Assembly (NCBI GenBank): GCA_944322885.1
Contig: CALUQH010000020.1
Span: 26,288 to 90,287, forward strand
Direction: 5' to 3'
DNA length: 64,000 bases
Source of the DNA: Candidatus Gastranaerophilales bacterium
GTDB lineage: Bacteria; Cyanobacteriota; Vampirovibrionia; Gastranaerophilales; Gastranaerophilaceae
Position 1 is the first letter of the stretch; every line of letters begins with the position of its first letter. Both the position numbers and the translations under genes were made by a program. This document shows positions 34,250 through 42,531 of the stretch, piece after piece. The notes below the pieces were generated by a model, which saw nothing but the letters and a program-made list of their open reading frames with translations, made no database searches and was not told where the DNA came from.

Positions 34250-34630
34250 ATGGCTGGTAGTGCTTACTTATTAAATTTTATAGTTTATACGGCGGCAATG
34301 GTCGGAATAATTTTTCTGGCTTTGTTTGTGTATAAAAAATTCTCTTATTCTACCGTGTCAAAGTCAAAATTTCTTGATATAGAAGATTGTATAGGGCTTG
34401 GACCGCGTAAAAATCTTTATGTTGTTCGTGCCGGTAAAGAGAGGTTTCTTGTAGCCTCTGACGTTGATAAAACTTCGCTTATTTCAAAGCTTGATATAAA
34501 CGGAGAAACTTCCGAAAAAGCTGTTCTGACAGAAAATACTAAAAGTGTGGACGATTTGCCTTCTATTGTGAATATAAATAAGGCTAATCAACCGAAAAAA
34601 GTCTTTAAAAACCTGATAAATAAACTATAA
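34250..34630 (+). CDS. fliO: FliO-like export gate chaperone
   Basis: A 126-residue protein with one N-terminal membrane helix (about residues 8-28, FIVYTAAMVGIIFLALFVYK) and a small cytoplasmic beta domain with IGLGPRKNLYVVRAGKERF, the pattern of FliO (initiation of FliP ring assembly). FliO is weakly conserved, so the call rests on this segment and on its place directly before fliP, 15 bases upstream. AAAGGCGG precedes the ATG. Confidence 0.68.
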   Translation: MAGSAYLLNFIVYTAAMVGIIFLALFVYKKFSYSTVSKSKFLDIEDCIGLGPRKNLYVVRAGKERFLVASDVDKTSLISKLDINGETSEKAVLTENTKSVDDLPSIVNINKANQPKKVFKNLINKL

Positions 34631-34645
34631 AAAAAGGAAACTATA

Positions 34646-35287
34646 ATGGATACAATTATAAAGGATATGAATCCTGTATTGCAAATGTTAATATTGATGA
34701 CGGTATTTTCTTTGCTGCCGTTAGTTTTTTGCTGTATGACAAGCTTTTTACGTTTTGTCATAGTGTTTTCAATGCTTAAGACAGCATTAGGTACACAGCA
34801 GGTTCCGCCTTCCATCGTAATTATCGGACTCGCAATGATTTTGACATTTTATACAATGGGTTCGACTTTTCAAAAAATGTATGAGCTCGGCTCTGTGCCG
34901 TATCATAAAAATCAGAATGTCATAGAGGCGATTAACGAGGGTTCAAAACCTTTGAAAGAGTTTATGATGAAGCAGACAAGGGAAAGCGATCTGGCATTTT
35001 TTATCGAAATGTCAAAGGGGACTGCGCCTAAAAGTCCTGATGAAATTACCGTATGGCAGGTTGCTCCGGCATTTATCATAAGCGAATTGAAAACATCTTT
35101 TGAAATCGGCTTTATTATATTTGTACCATTTATAGTTTTAGACCTTGTTGTTGCAAATATATTGCTGGCATTAGGTATGTTCATGCTGTCGCCTACGATT
35201 ATATCATTACCGTTTAAGCTTTTGATATTTATTGCGGTTGACGGCTGGGCGCTCATAGTACAGGGGCTTGTAACAAGCTATAATTAA
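34646..35287 (+). CDS. fliP: Flagellar/type III export gate protein FliP
   Basis: FliP is the main pore subunit of the export gate (five copies with FliQ and FliR). The 213-residue protein has the family signatures TSFLRFVIVFSMLKTALGTQ and QVAPAFIISELKTSFEIGF, and four hydrophobic helices. FliP often begins with a cleavable signal; here the first helix starts at about residue 10 without an obvious one. The AAAAAAGGAAA before the ATG is adequate. SctR of injectisomes is equally related, but the fliO neighbour favours the flagellar branch. Confidence 0.92.
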   Translation: MDTIIKDMNPVLQMLILMTVFSLLPLVFCCMTSFLRFVIVFSMLKTALGTQQVPPSIVIIGLAMILTFYTMGSTFQKMYELGSVPYHKNQNVIEAINEGSKPLKEFMMKQTRESDLAFFIEMSKGTAPKSPDEITVWQVAPAFIISELKTSFEIGFIIFVPFIVLDLVVANILLALGMFMLSPTIISLPFKLLIFIAVDGWALIVQGLVTSYN

Positions 35288-35290
35288 ATA

Positions 35291-35327
35291 ACCGTCTCCC
35301 TGACCCTCTCCGCAGGAGAGGGGAGAA
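35291..35327. repeat. Small palindromic repeat between fliP and fliQ
   Basis: CCCTCTCC-GCA-GGAGAGGG (35304-35322) sits in the only sizeable gap of the fli operon. Its pyrimidine/purine make-up resembles the repeat elements near 21.4, 32.8 and 50.3 kb. Confidence 0.45.
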
Positions 35328-35351
35328 ATATAAACATGAGGACAATAAAAA

Positions 35352-35840
35352 ATGGAAGTTTTAGTTGAATATTTAGCAAAAGGTTTTTTATTAATGCTTG
35401 CGATATCTATGCCATGCGTTCTTGTTGCTGCCGGTATCGGTCTTGTTGTGGGTATTTTACAGGCTGTTACGCAGGTTCAGGAGCAGACTATTGCTGCGGC
35501 ACCTAAAATTCTCGGGGTTTTTCTGGTTATTATTATCGGCGGAATCGGTTTTATTAATATGCTCAGAGGTTTTGTAACAGACGGTTTTGCAATGGCATTT
35601 AATCTTGTGTCTAAAAATGATTCTTATGTTTTGCCTGCTGATTATTATAAATACACTTCTCCTTTTGAACATGAAATGAACGATAAATTTAAAAATCAGC
35701 CTTCAATAAATGAGTTAATGAAAAATCCGGGTAAGGTTCCGTATATTGATAATCAGCAGAAAATGAAATATTTGCCGAGTCCGCAGACTCCTATGCCAAA
35801 ACCTGACTTTGTAGAAACAAATACAATTCTGGGGAGATAA
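35352..35840 (+). CDS. fliQ: Flagellar export gate protein FliQ with C-terminal extension
   Basis: Residues 1-88 are a normal FliQ with two membrane helices and the signature GILQAVTQVQEQTIAAAPKI. FliQ is usually about 89 residues; this one continues for another 74, a hydrophilic Pro/Lys/Asn-rich tail ending NTILGR with no recognisable fold. The frame is intact and the next gene starts four bases after the stop, so the tail is not an assembly artefact of a missed stop. It would lie on one face of the gate and could contact the sorting platform. Confidence 0.88.
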   Translation: MEVLVEYLAKGFLLMLAISMPCVLVAAGIGLVVGILQAVTQVQEQTIAAAPKILGVFLVIIIGGIGFINMLRGFVTDGFAMAFNLVSKNDSYVLPADYYKYTSPFEHEMNDKFKNQPSINELMKNPGKVPYIDNQQKMKYLPSPQTPMPKPDFVETNTILGR

Positions 35841-35844
35841 TTAA

Positions 35845-36624
35845 TTGGAAGAACTTATAACCGAATTAATGAAAATGTTTCCGATGCTGAATGCTTATCT
35901 GGCGGCAGGTATTTTTATATTTGCAAGACTTTTGGGCTTTTTCAGGATGGCTCCGGTGTTTAACAGGAAGGAAATCCCCGGAATGGTAAAAATTTCTCTG
36001 GCATTGCTTCTTTCTATTGTATTAACTTGTGTTGTAAAACCTGACGTAACTATTATTAAGGAATCTTTTGTTCTTTCAATATTTTTAAACATGGTTGTCG
36101 GAGCAATGCTCGGATATGTTGCACAGCTGATACTTCTTGCAATAGACGCAGGCGGTGATATGGTGAATATGCAGATGGGGTTGTCATCAGCTATGGTTTT
36201 GGATCCCACAACTTCCTCTCAGGTTTCTATTGTCGGTAAATGTTTTTCATTTCTCGGGCTTTTAATTTTTATTCAGCTCGGGGGTGTTTATTGGCTTTTA
36301 AACGCTTTTATGAGAAGTTTTGAAATATTTCCTCTGGATGCAACAATCGTCCCTCTGGCAAAGCTTGTAAATCTGGATTATGTTGTAGATTTGTCATCAA
36401 ATGTTCTTTATATGGGCTTGCAGATAGCATCTCCTATTCTTCTTGCAACGCTCGGACAGGATATAATTCTCGGGGTAATTTCAAAAACGGCTCCTCAGGT
36501 TAACGTTTTTCAGTTAAGCTTTCTTTTCAAACCTGTATTGGGGGCTGCAATAATGGTATGGATTTTGCCAATGCTTGTGAATATTATTTCCGATTACTTT
36601 TTATCGTTTGCGAATATAATTTAG
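35845..36624 (+). CDS. fliR: Flagellar export gate protein FliR
   Basis: A 259-residue membrane protein with about six hydrophobic helices. The family parts FARLLGFFRMAPVFNRKEIPG near residue 27 (core quoted) and GGDMVNMQMGLSSAMVLDP near residue 105 are clear. The start is TTG four bases after the fliQ stop, with GGGGAG upstream. FliR normally is followed by flhB (sometimes fused to it) and flhA; here the operon ends against a minus-strand gene only four bases away, so FlhA and FlhB must be encoded elsewhere if the gate is functional. Confidence 0.92.
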   Translation: MEELITELMKMFPMLNAYLAAGIFIFARLLGFFRMAPVFNRKEIPGMVKISLALLLSIVLTCVVKPDVTIIKESFVLSIFLNMVVGAMLGYVAQLILLAIDAGGDMVNMQMGLSSAMVLDPTTSSQVSIVGKCFSFLGLLIFIQLGGVYWLLNAFMRSFEIFPLDATIVPLAKLVNLDYVVDLSSNVLYMGLQIASPILLATLGQDIILGVISKTAPQVNVFQLSFLFKPVLGAAIMVWILPMLVNIISDYFLSFANII

Positions 36625-36627
36625 TTT

Positions 36628-37041
36628 TTAAATATCAAAATCTTTTTTTATAACCTTGCAGAAATTTTCTATAAAATCTTTAACATTATGTATATAGCCG
36701 ATTTCTTCAACTATATCGTTTGTGACAGTATCGTTTATTTCCTTTTGATTTTTATATTTTGATAAATCCAGTGCTGTTTCGGATATTCCGTCAAAAATCA
36801 ATTTTCTGTCAGGCCGGAAAAGGTTTCGTGGTTCAACGATTTTGCATCTATACCAGTATTCAAGAATTTTTCCGTAAGGTTCTTGTACTTCCCGTTGAAA
36901 TTGGGATATAAATACATCGTTGTTAAGTGAGAGCTTTTGAATAGCAGGGCATTCCCAGAATGCTTCCTGAATTTGCGGGGAAACTTTTTTAAAATACAGA
37001 CCGTTGAAATTTATTGGATTTTGCGAGTTTTGAATTTTCAT
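36628..37041 (-). CDS. Hypothetical protein with INF-x-G N-terminal motif
   Basis: A 137-residue protein, not recognised. Its start MKIQNSQNPINFNGLYFKKV carries the INFNG form of the N-terminal motif also present at 5685-6251 and 28930-29322. The body is mixed alpha/beta with many aromatic residues and no membrane helix. It converges on fliR, with only four bases between the stops. There is no clear Shine-Dalgarno beyond a weak AAAAAGGCAG. Confidence 0.6.
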   Translation of the reverse strand: MKIQNSQNPINFNGLYFKKVSPQIQEAFWECPAIQKLSLNNDVFISQFQREVQEPYGKILEYWYRCKIVEPRNLFRPDRKLIFDGISETALDLSKYKNQKEINDTVTNDIVEEIGYIHNVKDFIENFCKVIKKDFDI

Positions 37042-37104
37042 ATTCTGCCTTTTTAGTATATAAGAAATACGGGCAGAAAATTTTTTGCTAAATTTTTTAT
37101 ATTT

Positions 37105-37332
37105 TCAGGGATTATATTTAACATATTTGTCACAACTGAGGAGCAGTTCAAAGTACTCTTTTTGATAGTGATTTAATATATCAAGCAGATCGCACTGCCA
37201 GTTGTTGATTTGTTGCGAGTGTAAACGCGGGAGTTTTCCTCTTTCCAAAATGTTATTAAGATAAATATTGAGAGAATACCTGTACAACTCCTGTTCAAAT
37301 TCTTCAATAAAATCCAGTATTTTCCAAAACAT
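37105..37332 (-). CDS. Small hypothetical helical protein
   Basis: A 75-residue protein that appears all-helical: FWKILDFIEEFEQELYRYSL and then a second amphipathic part around QQINNWQCDLLDIL. No family is recognised. It diverges from a small XRE-type regulator. Its promoter (TTGACA at 403-398 of 37 kb on the minus strand, 17 bases, TAATTT) has a palindromic operator in the spacer. The pair could be a two-gene regulatory or toxin-antitoxin-like unit. Confidence 0.5.
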   Translation of the reverse strand: MFWKILDFIEEFEQELYRYSLNIYLNNILERGKLPRLHSQQINNWQCDLLDILNHYQKEYFELLLSCDKYVKYNP

Positions 37333-37358
37333 AATATAAACCTTCTTTAAACTTAATT

Positions 37359-37403
37359 ACTATTTATAGTACTTAAATTACTAAATATAGTTATTAATGT
37401 CAA
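37359..37403. promoter_or_regulatory. Paired palindromic operators and minus-strand promoter
   Basis: ACTATTTATAGT (37359-37370) and ACTAAATATAGT (37380-37391) have centres 21 bases apart, two helical turns, which suits two HTH dimers. The second lies in the 17-base spacer of a minus-strand promoter whose -35 box TTGACA reads 37403 to 37398. The likely binder is the HTH protein encoded at 37433-37636. Confidence 0.55.
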
Positions 37404-37432
37404 GTCAATAATAAAAAGTTTATACTTTTATT

Positions 37433-37636
37433 ATGATAACTTGTAATTTAGATGATTTGATATGGCGTTATAGAACAACCGCAAAGGATATCTTTTTAAA
37501 AACGGGAATTAGTGAAAATACATTATCTAGAATGCGTAATAATGATACTGTCAGATATGATGCCAAAACTTTAGACTTGTTGTGTAAGTATTTCAACTGC
37601 AAGGTTTCCGATTTGCTAGAGTTTACCCCTGATTAG
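37433..37636 (+). CDS. XRE-family HTH regulator (YozG-like)
   Basis: A 67-residue Cro/C1-type DNA-binding protein. The helices are LDDLIWRYRTTAKDIFLKTG, ISENTLSRMRN (recognition) and KTLDLLCKYFNCKVSDLLEF, the usual ending of this small family. It has no other domain. Its last 14 bases overlap the convergent corrinoid protein gene. No Shine-Dalgarno is obvious; TATACT at about 37421-37426 would leave a very short leader. Confidence 0.75.
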   Translation: MITCNLDDLIWRYRTTAKDIFLKTGISENTLSRMRNNDTVRYDAKTLDLLCKYFNCKVSDLLEFTPD

Positions 37637-38744
37637 ATTTCAAATTTTTTACAAAGTCGCCGATTGCAAAGGCTTCTATTGTGCCCACAACTATTTCGAA
37701 GTCCTGTATTTCTTCTTCCAACTCCTCTTTCATGTGAGCAAGAAGTCCCGGGATAATAATTTTTCTGTTTTTTACCCTGCTTGCAAAATCAAGTTTTTTC
37801 AATGTATTTGCAACGATTTTTGCCGTAAATTTTTCCGCTGACCAGGCTGTGAGTACACTCATTCCTTCCGCGGGAATTACAATGAGGTAAGACGGAACAG
37901 GAAGGCTCTCAAGCTCGTTTGCAACCGCAAAAAATGTCAGGGCAAAGTTTGTAGTCATAAAGATTAGTGAATTTTCATCCGGATTGTTAAATTCATAAAT
38001 CTTCGATTCTACCTGTAATGGCTTTTGCGGGTCAGTAAAAATATTCTGTCTCAGCGTGATAAGTGATGTCATAAGATTTTCGTCAAAATCTTCAAAAATA
38101 AGCATATTTGCGTATTTACAGATATAATAACCTGCTTTTGCACACAAAAGATGCAAGTTGTCAGTGTGTTTAAAATAAACATAAACAGGATCGGAAAATT
38201 TTTCATCTTTTTCTAATACCGCTTTTTCCCTGATATGGATAAGTTCTTTAGCTGTTTTTGAGAAATCTTCATCAACAATTGCTGTCAGCGGAAGTTGTTT
38301 TAAATCTTCATAAGTCATACAATCAGGCAAAGTGGTGTTTCGGGTTATAATTAAATCAATTTTGATTTTTTCATTAATTCTTGTGATTTCAAAGTTTTTT
38401 ACTCTTTCAAGTTTTTTCGCCCAATCGGGTTTTGCCATATCAATAACAACTGCCAGTGCTGTTTTGTTGATAAAAGTTTTTTCATGTCTGTAGAGAACGT
38501 TCTCCCCGCCGATTTTTATCCCGTTAATTTCAACGGTTTTCTGCGGTTGTTTGGAATTTTGAACATAAATTTCTTTCAGTTCATCAGGTGCAAAAGGACA
38601 TTTTTCAATATCTGTCTGATGTTTGGCAAGTTTTAGAGCAAATGCCATACAGGTAGGCGAACCGCATTGTTTGCAGTTTGTATGCTCAGCTTTTTTTGCT
38701 GCAGGAAGATATTTAAAAATTTGCAATCCTGAAAGTTCCGTCAT
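37623..38744 (-). CDS. Corrinoid/iron-sulfur protein large-subunit-like (AcsC/CdhE family)
   Basis: A 373-residue protein like the gamma subunit of the corrinoid Fe-S methyl carrier of the Wood-Ljungdahl pathway. The N-terminal 4Fe-4S motif is NCKQCGSPTCMAFALKLA, with a fourth Cys in KCPF. GGENVLYRHEKTFINKTALA is a family signature. The C-terminal cobamide domain keeps MTTNFALTFFAV, PAEGMSVLTAWSAEKF and KIIIPGLLAHM. It is about 70 residues shorter than typical AcsC, mainly in the TIM barrel. Its ATG overlaps the stop of the delta-like gene; AAGGAG lies five bases upstream. No CO dehydrogenase/acetyl-CoA synthase gene is in the window. Confidence 0.8.
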   Translation of the reverse strand: MTELSGLQIFKYLPAAKKAEHTNCKQCGSPTCMAFALKLAKHQTDIEKCPFAPDELKEIYVQNSKQPQKTVEINGIKIGGENVLYRHEKTFINKTALAVVIDMAKPDWAKKLERVKNFEITRINEKIKIDLIITRNTTLPDCMTYEDLKQLPLTAIVDEDFSKTAKELIHIREKAVLEKDEKFSDPVYVYFKHTDNLHLLCAKAGYYICKYANMLIFEDFDENLMTSLITLRQNIFTDPQKPLQVESKIYEFNNPDENSLIFMTTNFALTFFAVANELESLPVPSYLIVIPAEGMSVLTAWSAEKFTAKIVANTLKKLDFASRVKNRKIIIPGLLAHMKEELEEEIQDFEIVVGTIEAFAIGDFVKNLKSNQG

Positions 38745-39403
38745 TCAAGCTCCTTCATTGTTTTCAGTACCTCCGGCTTTGTGAGAACAATATAATCTGC
38801 ACCGGCTGCTTTTACACCCGAGGCCGATGATATTTCAAGAAAAACTGCGAGTTTTTCATCACGTGCTTCTTTTGTTTTTGCTGTTTCTTCCGCGGCAAAT
38901 GAAATCAGAGGCATATTTAAATATTTGTCGTTTTCCCCTTCAAGTTTTATTTTTTCCATGATGCTGTAACCGTATTCAAAGCCGTAGCCAAGGCCTCCGA
39001 TATCTGTGTCTATGATTATTTTGTCGAGAGGCTGCCCTTCATCAGAACATAAAATATTCATTTCTTTAGCAAGGTTAATATCAATCGGTGTGCGGATAAC
39101 GAGTTTGTGCCCCCCTTTTATAACAGAGGGAAGAATACTTTTGTATGTATTTTCATTTACATAAGCTATTATGCTTTCTTTATCCAGCAGTTCAATAAAT
39201 ACCGGCATAAGTTCTTTATCTGTTGTATCATCGCCGGTGCATCTCAGCATTACCGGCTTTTTTATACGAGGAAGAAGCCTTTTTAAAACTTCTTTGTCGG
39301 CTTCTTCTTCGATTTTCAGACCTATTATGTCGCAATCTGTTTCAATTATTTTTTCTGCCGATTTTATCGGCGCTTCCAGAATATATTTAACTTTGTCTTT
39401 CAC
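38741..39403 (-). CDS. Corrinoid/iron-sulfur protein small-subunit-like (AcsD/CdhD family)
   Basis: A 220-residue TIM-barrel protein resembling the delta subunit of the same corrinoid complex. The hallmark is [20 protein letters not shown] with the following [19 protein letters not shown]. Family members are usually about 310 residues, so the front of the barrel is shortened. It starts at GTG inside the last codons of ftsH (17-base overlap), and its stop overlaps the next start by four bases, so ftsH and both corrinoid genes form a tightly coupled operon. Confidence 0.78.
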   Translation of the reverse strand: MKDKVKYILEAPIKSAEKIIETDCDIIGLKIEEEADKEVLKRLLPRIKKPVMLRCTGDDTTDKELMPVFIELLDKESIIAYVNENTYKSILPSVIKGGHKLVIRTPIDINLAKEMNILCSDEGQPLDKIIIDTDIGGLGYGFEYGYSIMEKIKLEGENDKYLNMPLISFAAEETAKTKEARDEKLAVFLEISSASGVKAAGADYIVLTKPEVLKTMKELE

Positions 39404-41291
39404 TTTCCACTCTGTTCATTATTTCGTCAAATTCTGCAGAATCAAGAGTTTCTTTATCAAGCAGTTCTTTAGAAATAGCTTCAAGCATATCTCTGTTGTC
39501 GTTTAAGATTTTTTTAGCTTCCTCGTATTTTTCATCAACAATACGTTTCATTTCTTCATCAATTTCATAGGCAACCTGTTCGGAGTAATCTCTCTGGTGG
39601 CCGAAATCTCTGCCCATAAATACGTTTTCCTGATTTTTTCCGTAAGCCATATTGCCCAGTCTGTCTGACATCCCCCATGCAGTAACCATTTTTCTTGCGA
39701 TATTTGTAACGTTTATAAGGTCTTGAGATGCGCCTGTGCTTACTCTGTCTTTGCCGTAAATTATTTCTTCAGCGGCACGTCCGCCAAGAGATACAGTAAT
39801 CTGTGCAAGTAACTTGGCTTTATTTGTATGAACTTTTTCGTCTTTCGGTTTTGTCCATGTAACACCGAGTGCCCAGCCGCGAGGGATTATTGAAACCTTA
39901 TGAAGTTCGTCCGCATCTTTTAGAAGTCTTGCAATTAAAGCATGGCCGACTTCATGGTATGATGTGAGTTCTTTATCCTCATCAGTCATTACTCTGCTTT
40001 TCTTTTCAATACCGGCAATAACTCTGTCTATTGAATTGTCAATATCATCCATTGAAATTTTATCTTTGTTGTTTCTTGCGGCAAGAAGTGCAGCCTCATT
40101 CAAAAGGTTTTGCAAATCTGCGCCCGTAAAACCCGGTGTACGTTTTGCAAGAGTTTTCAAGTCAACCTCTGTATCAAGCTGTTTATTTTTTGAATGAACT
40201 TTTAAAATTTCTTCTCTGCCTCTGACATCCGGTGCATTAATATAAATTTGTCTGTCAAATCTTCCGGGTCTTAAAAGTGCATTATCTAAAATATCAGGTC
40301 TGTTTGTTGCCGCAATTACTATGATATTTGTATTTTCATCAAAACCGTCCATTTCAACAAGCAGCTGGTTAAGAGTTTGTTCTCTTTCATCGTGGCCGCC
40401 GCCCATACCTGCGCCTCTCTGACGTCCTACAGCATCGATTTCATCAATGAAAATAATGCAGGGCTGATGTTTTTTTGCCTGATCAAACAAATCTCTTACA
40501 CGACTGGCACCGACACCTACGAACATTTCAACGAAGTCAGAACCACTGATTGAGAAAAACGGCACACCTGCTTCTCCTGCAACAGCTTTTGCCATAAGGG
40601 TTTTACCCGTTCCCGGAGGGCCTACAAGAAGTACACCCTTTGGAATTTTTGCACCGAGTTTTATATATTTATCGCCGTTTTTGAGAAAATCAACGATTTC
40701 CTCAAGTTCTTTCTTTTCCTCATCAATTCCTGCAACATCTTTAAATGTTGTTTTAACTTTGCTGTCAAGAAGCATTTTGGCCTTGCTTTTTCCGAATGAC
40801 ATTGCCTGTGAGCCGCCGGCTTGAATGCTTTTTGCCATAACCGCAAGGAATACAAGGAATAGTATAGGCAGTAAGAGGTAGCTTAAAATATTTCCTAAAG
40901 TTTTAGATGAATCAGATGCACGGGTAATTTGTACCTCTGCATCTGAAGCGTCAAGTTTTTTCATTAAATCAGGATCAAATGTTGGAGTTAAAACTTTGTA
41001 TTTTAATGCAGGAGCTTTAGGCTGCGTTACTCCGAAAGGATTTTCCATTGATGGTGAAGTTGTTTTTATTGGTTTGGTTTCTGTTTGCGGCTGTTCCTTG
41101 GGGATTGCGTACAAAAAGTCATCAGCTTTTTCAACTTTACTGAATTCGCCTTTATCAAGTCTTTCCAAAAAGTTTGAATATGAAATTTCGGTAACTTTTG
41201 TTGTAGGGCTTGATAAAAATACGGATGAAACAAAAAGCAGTACGACTATTGCTAATACTATATACATCCCCGCAGATTGACTTTTATTCAT
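39387..41291 (-). CDS. ftsH: ATP-dependent zinc metalloprotease FtsH
   Basis: FtsH pulls damaged or regulated membrane and cytoplasmic proteins into its protease chamber. The 634-residue protein has two membrane helices (about residues 8-25 and 137-157) flanking a periplasmic domain, an AAA+ domain with Walker A GPPGTGKT and Walker [10 protein letters not shown], the second region of homology ending RPGRFDRQI, and the M41 protease site HEVGH. GAGAGG seven bases before the ATG supports the start. It heads the operon with the two corrinoid subunit genes, an unusual partnership. Confidence 0.96.
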   Translation of the reverse strand: MNKSQSAGMYIVLAIVVLLFVSSVFLSSPTTKVTEISYSNFLERLDKGEFSKVEKADDFLYAIPKEQPQTETKPIKTTSPSMENPFGVTQPKAPALKYKVLTPTFDPDLMKKLDASDAEVQITRASDSSKTLGNILSYLLLPILFLVFLAVMAKSIQAGGSQAMSFGKSKAKMLLDSKVKTTFKDVAGIDEEKKELEEIVDFLKNGDKYIKLGAKIPKGVLLVGPPGTGKTLMAKAVAGEAGVPFFSISGSDFVEMFVGVGASRVRDLFDQAKKHQPCIIFIDEIDAVGRQRGAGMGGGHDEREQTLNQLLVEMDGFDENTNIIVIAATNRPDILDNALLRPGRFDRQIYINAPDVRGREEILKVHSKNKQLDTEVDLKTLAKRTPGFTGADLQNLLNEAALLAARNNKDKISMDDIDNSIDRVIAGIEKKSRVMTDEDKELTSYHEVGHALIARLLKDADELHKVSIIPRGWALGVTWTKPKDEKVHTNKAKLLAQITVSLGGRAAEEIIYGKDRVSTGASQDLINVTNIARKMVTAWGMSDRLGNMAYGKNQENVFMGRDFGHQRDYSEQVAYEIDEEMKRIVDEKYEEAKKILNDNRDMLEAISKELLDKETLDSAEFDEIMNRVESERQS

Positions 41292-41430
41292 TAAAATACC
41301 TCTCTTTTGTCAATAAGTTTTAACTTTTTTATTATAACTCAAAATCACAAAAAATGTTAACTTTGTAAACAAAAATAAGATTTTTGAAATTGGAGAAAGT
41401 TGAAAATTTTTATATAGATGAGAGGGCGTT

Positions 41431-41601
41431 ATGGTAAAAATTATTGATTTAAATTTGATAAAAGAAAAAATAAACAAATTAGATGCAATGGCGAATGTTG
41501 ATATGTCAAAGCCTAATACTGTATTTTCGCAGAAATCCGTCAGTGAAAAAATGCAGCAGTTTTTTGAATTTGCAGACGGAAATCCTGAATGGAATGTTTA
41601 G
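41431..41601 (+). CDS. Possible 56-residue protein
   Basis: An open frame with GAGAGGG seven bases before the ATG. It begins MVKIIDLNLIKEKINKLDAM and ends NPEWNV. The polar Ser/Asn/Lys/Gln-rich middle (MSKPNTVFSQKSVSEKMQQF) slightly recalls phage fibre proteins. It lies between ftsH and the exbD gene, running opposite to both, and its stop overlaps the end of exbD by four bases. Coding is plausible from composition and ribosome binding site, but no relative is recognised. Confidence 0.4.
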   Translation: MVKIIDLNLIKEKINKLDAMANVDMSKPNTVFSQKSVSEKMQQFFEFADGNPEWNV

Positions 41602-41990
41602 ATTTGGTCAACAGAAATACTCGTTACTCCTGAATTTCTTGCGCTGTCCATAACTCTTACCATTGCACCGTGTGAAGAATCGGCATCTGTTTTGATTAGC
41701 AATCCATCCGGATAATTTTGTTTCTGGGAAGCTATTGCAGATTCAAGTTCGTTTGAAGGTACTTCCGCACCGTCAAGGTAAAATTTGTCGTCAGCAGAAA
41801 CCATTATTGTCATAATTTTTGTTTCTTTATTTTGAACCTGTTCTTCAGCAACATTTTCAGGCACGGTAAGATTTAACCCCTGCTGGTCAAGCATAGGTGC
41901 AATAACCATCATTATAATTAACAGTACAAGGAAAATATCTGTTAAAGGTGTTATGTTTATTTCATTGAATGTATCTCTGTTGCGTGCCAT
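41598..41990 (-). CDS. ExbD/TolR-family protein, second copy
   Basis: A 130-residue biopolymer transport protein: a short cytoplasmic start, one membrane helix containing the proton-path Asp (INITPLTDIFLVLLIIMMV), and a periplasmic domain. With ExbB it uses the proton gradient to drive TonB or TolA. It is shorter than the neighbouring copy (155 residues) and shares the TPLTDIFLVLLIIMMV stretch with it exactly, so the two are recent duplicates or kept alike by gene conversion. GGAGAAAAT precedes the ATG. Confidence 0.88.
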   Translation of the reverse strand: MARNRDTFNEINITPLTDIFLVLLIIMMVIAPMLDQQGLNLTVPENVAEEQVQNKETKIMTIMVSADDKFYLDGAEVPSNELESAIASQKQNYPDGLLIKTDADSSHGAMVRVMDSARNSGVTSISVDQI

Positions 41991-42019
41991 ATTTTCTCCA
42001 AATTATTTTTAATGGTTTT

Positions 42020-42487
42020 CTACCCTTTTACTTTTTTGCCTTCTTCTAAATTTTTCTGTTCTTTTTTGCTCAAAGGTTCGCCGGCAACAATTAGTTTTTT
42101 ATATTCTGCATCCTGTGCGGCATTCATTATTTCCATAATTTTTGCGCTTCTGACTTTTTCGTCTGCTTTAACAACTATTTCGGCTTTTTCAAGCTGAGGT
42201 TTTAAACTTACAAGTTCGTTTGTAAGATTCTCTTCGGATACAGGGTTGCCGTTCAAATACATTTTACCGTCTTTTGTTACCGATACGGTTGCATTTCTTT
42301 GCTCGATAGCAATTCCGCTGTTAATCTCGGGAACTGTAATGGATGTATCATTTGACTGGAAAGTAGGAGCCACAACCATCATAATGATTAACAGTACAAG
42401 GAAAATATCTGTTAAAGGTGTGATATTTATTTCTGTAAAAAGGGCTTCTTTACCCTTATTGGTTTTCATTGCCATTTTTTGTACCAT
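42020..42487 (-). CDS. ExbD/TolR-family protein, first copy
   Basis: A 155-residue member of the same family, with the membrane helix ITPLTDIFLVLLIIMMVV at residues 22-40 and a periplasmic part with NATVSVTKDGKMYLNGNPVS. A lysine-rich tail ends the protein. Which of two nearby ATGs (42487 or 42475) is used is unclear because neither has a good Shine-Dalgarno. It lies between exbB and the other exbD. Confidence 0.88.
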   Translation of the reverse strand: MVQKMAMKTNKGKEALFTEINITPLTDIFLVLLIIMMVVAPTFQSNDTSITVPEINSGIAIEQRNATVSVTKDGKMYLNGNPVSEENLTNELVSLKPQLEKAEIVVKADEKVRSAKIMEIMNAAQDAEYKKLIVAGEPLSKKEQKNLEEGKKVKG

Positions 42488-42531
42488 AGCTTACGACATT
42501 CTATTTAGAAACCTTCGTAAGCCCTTTCTTT

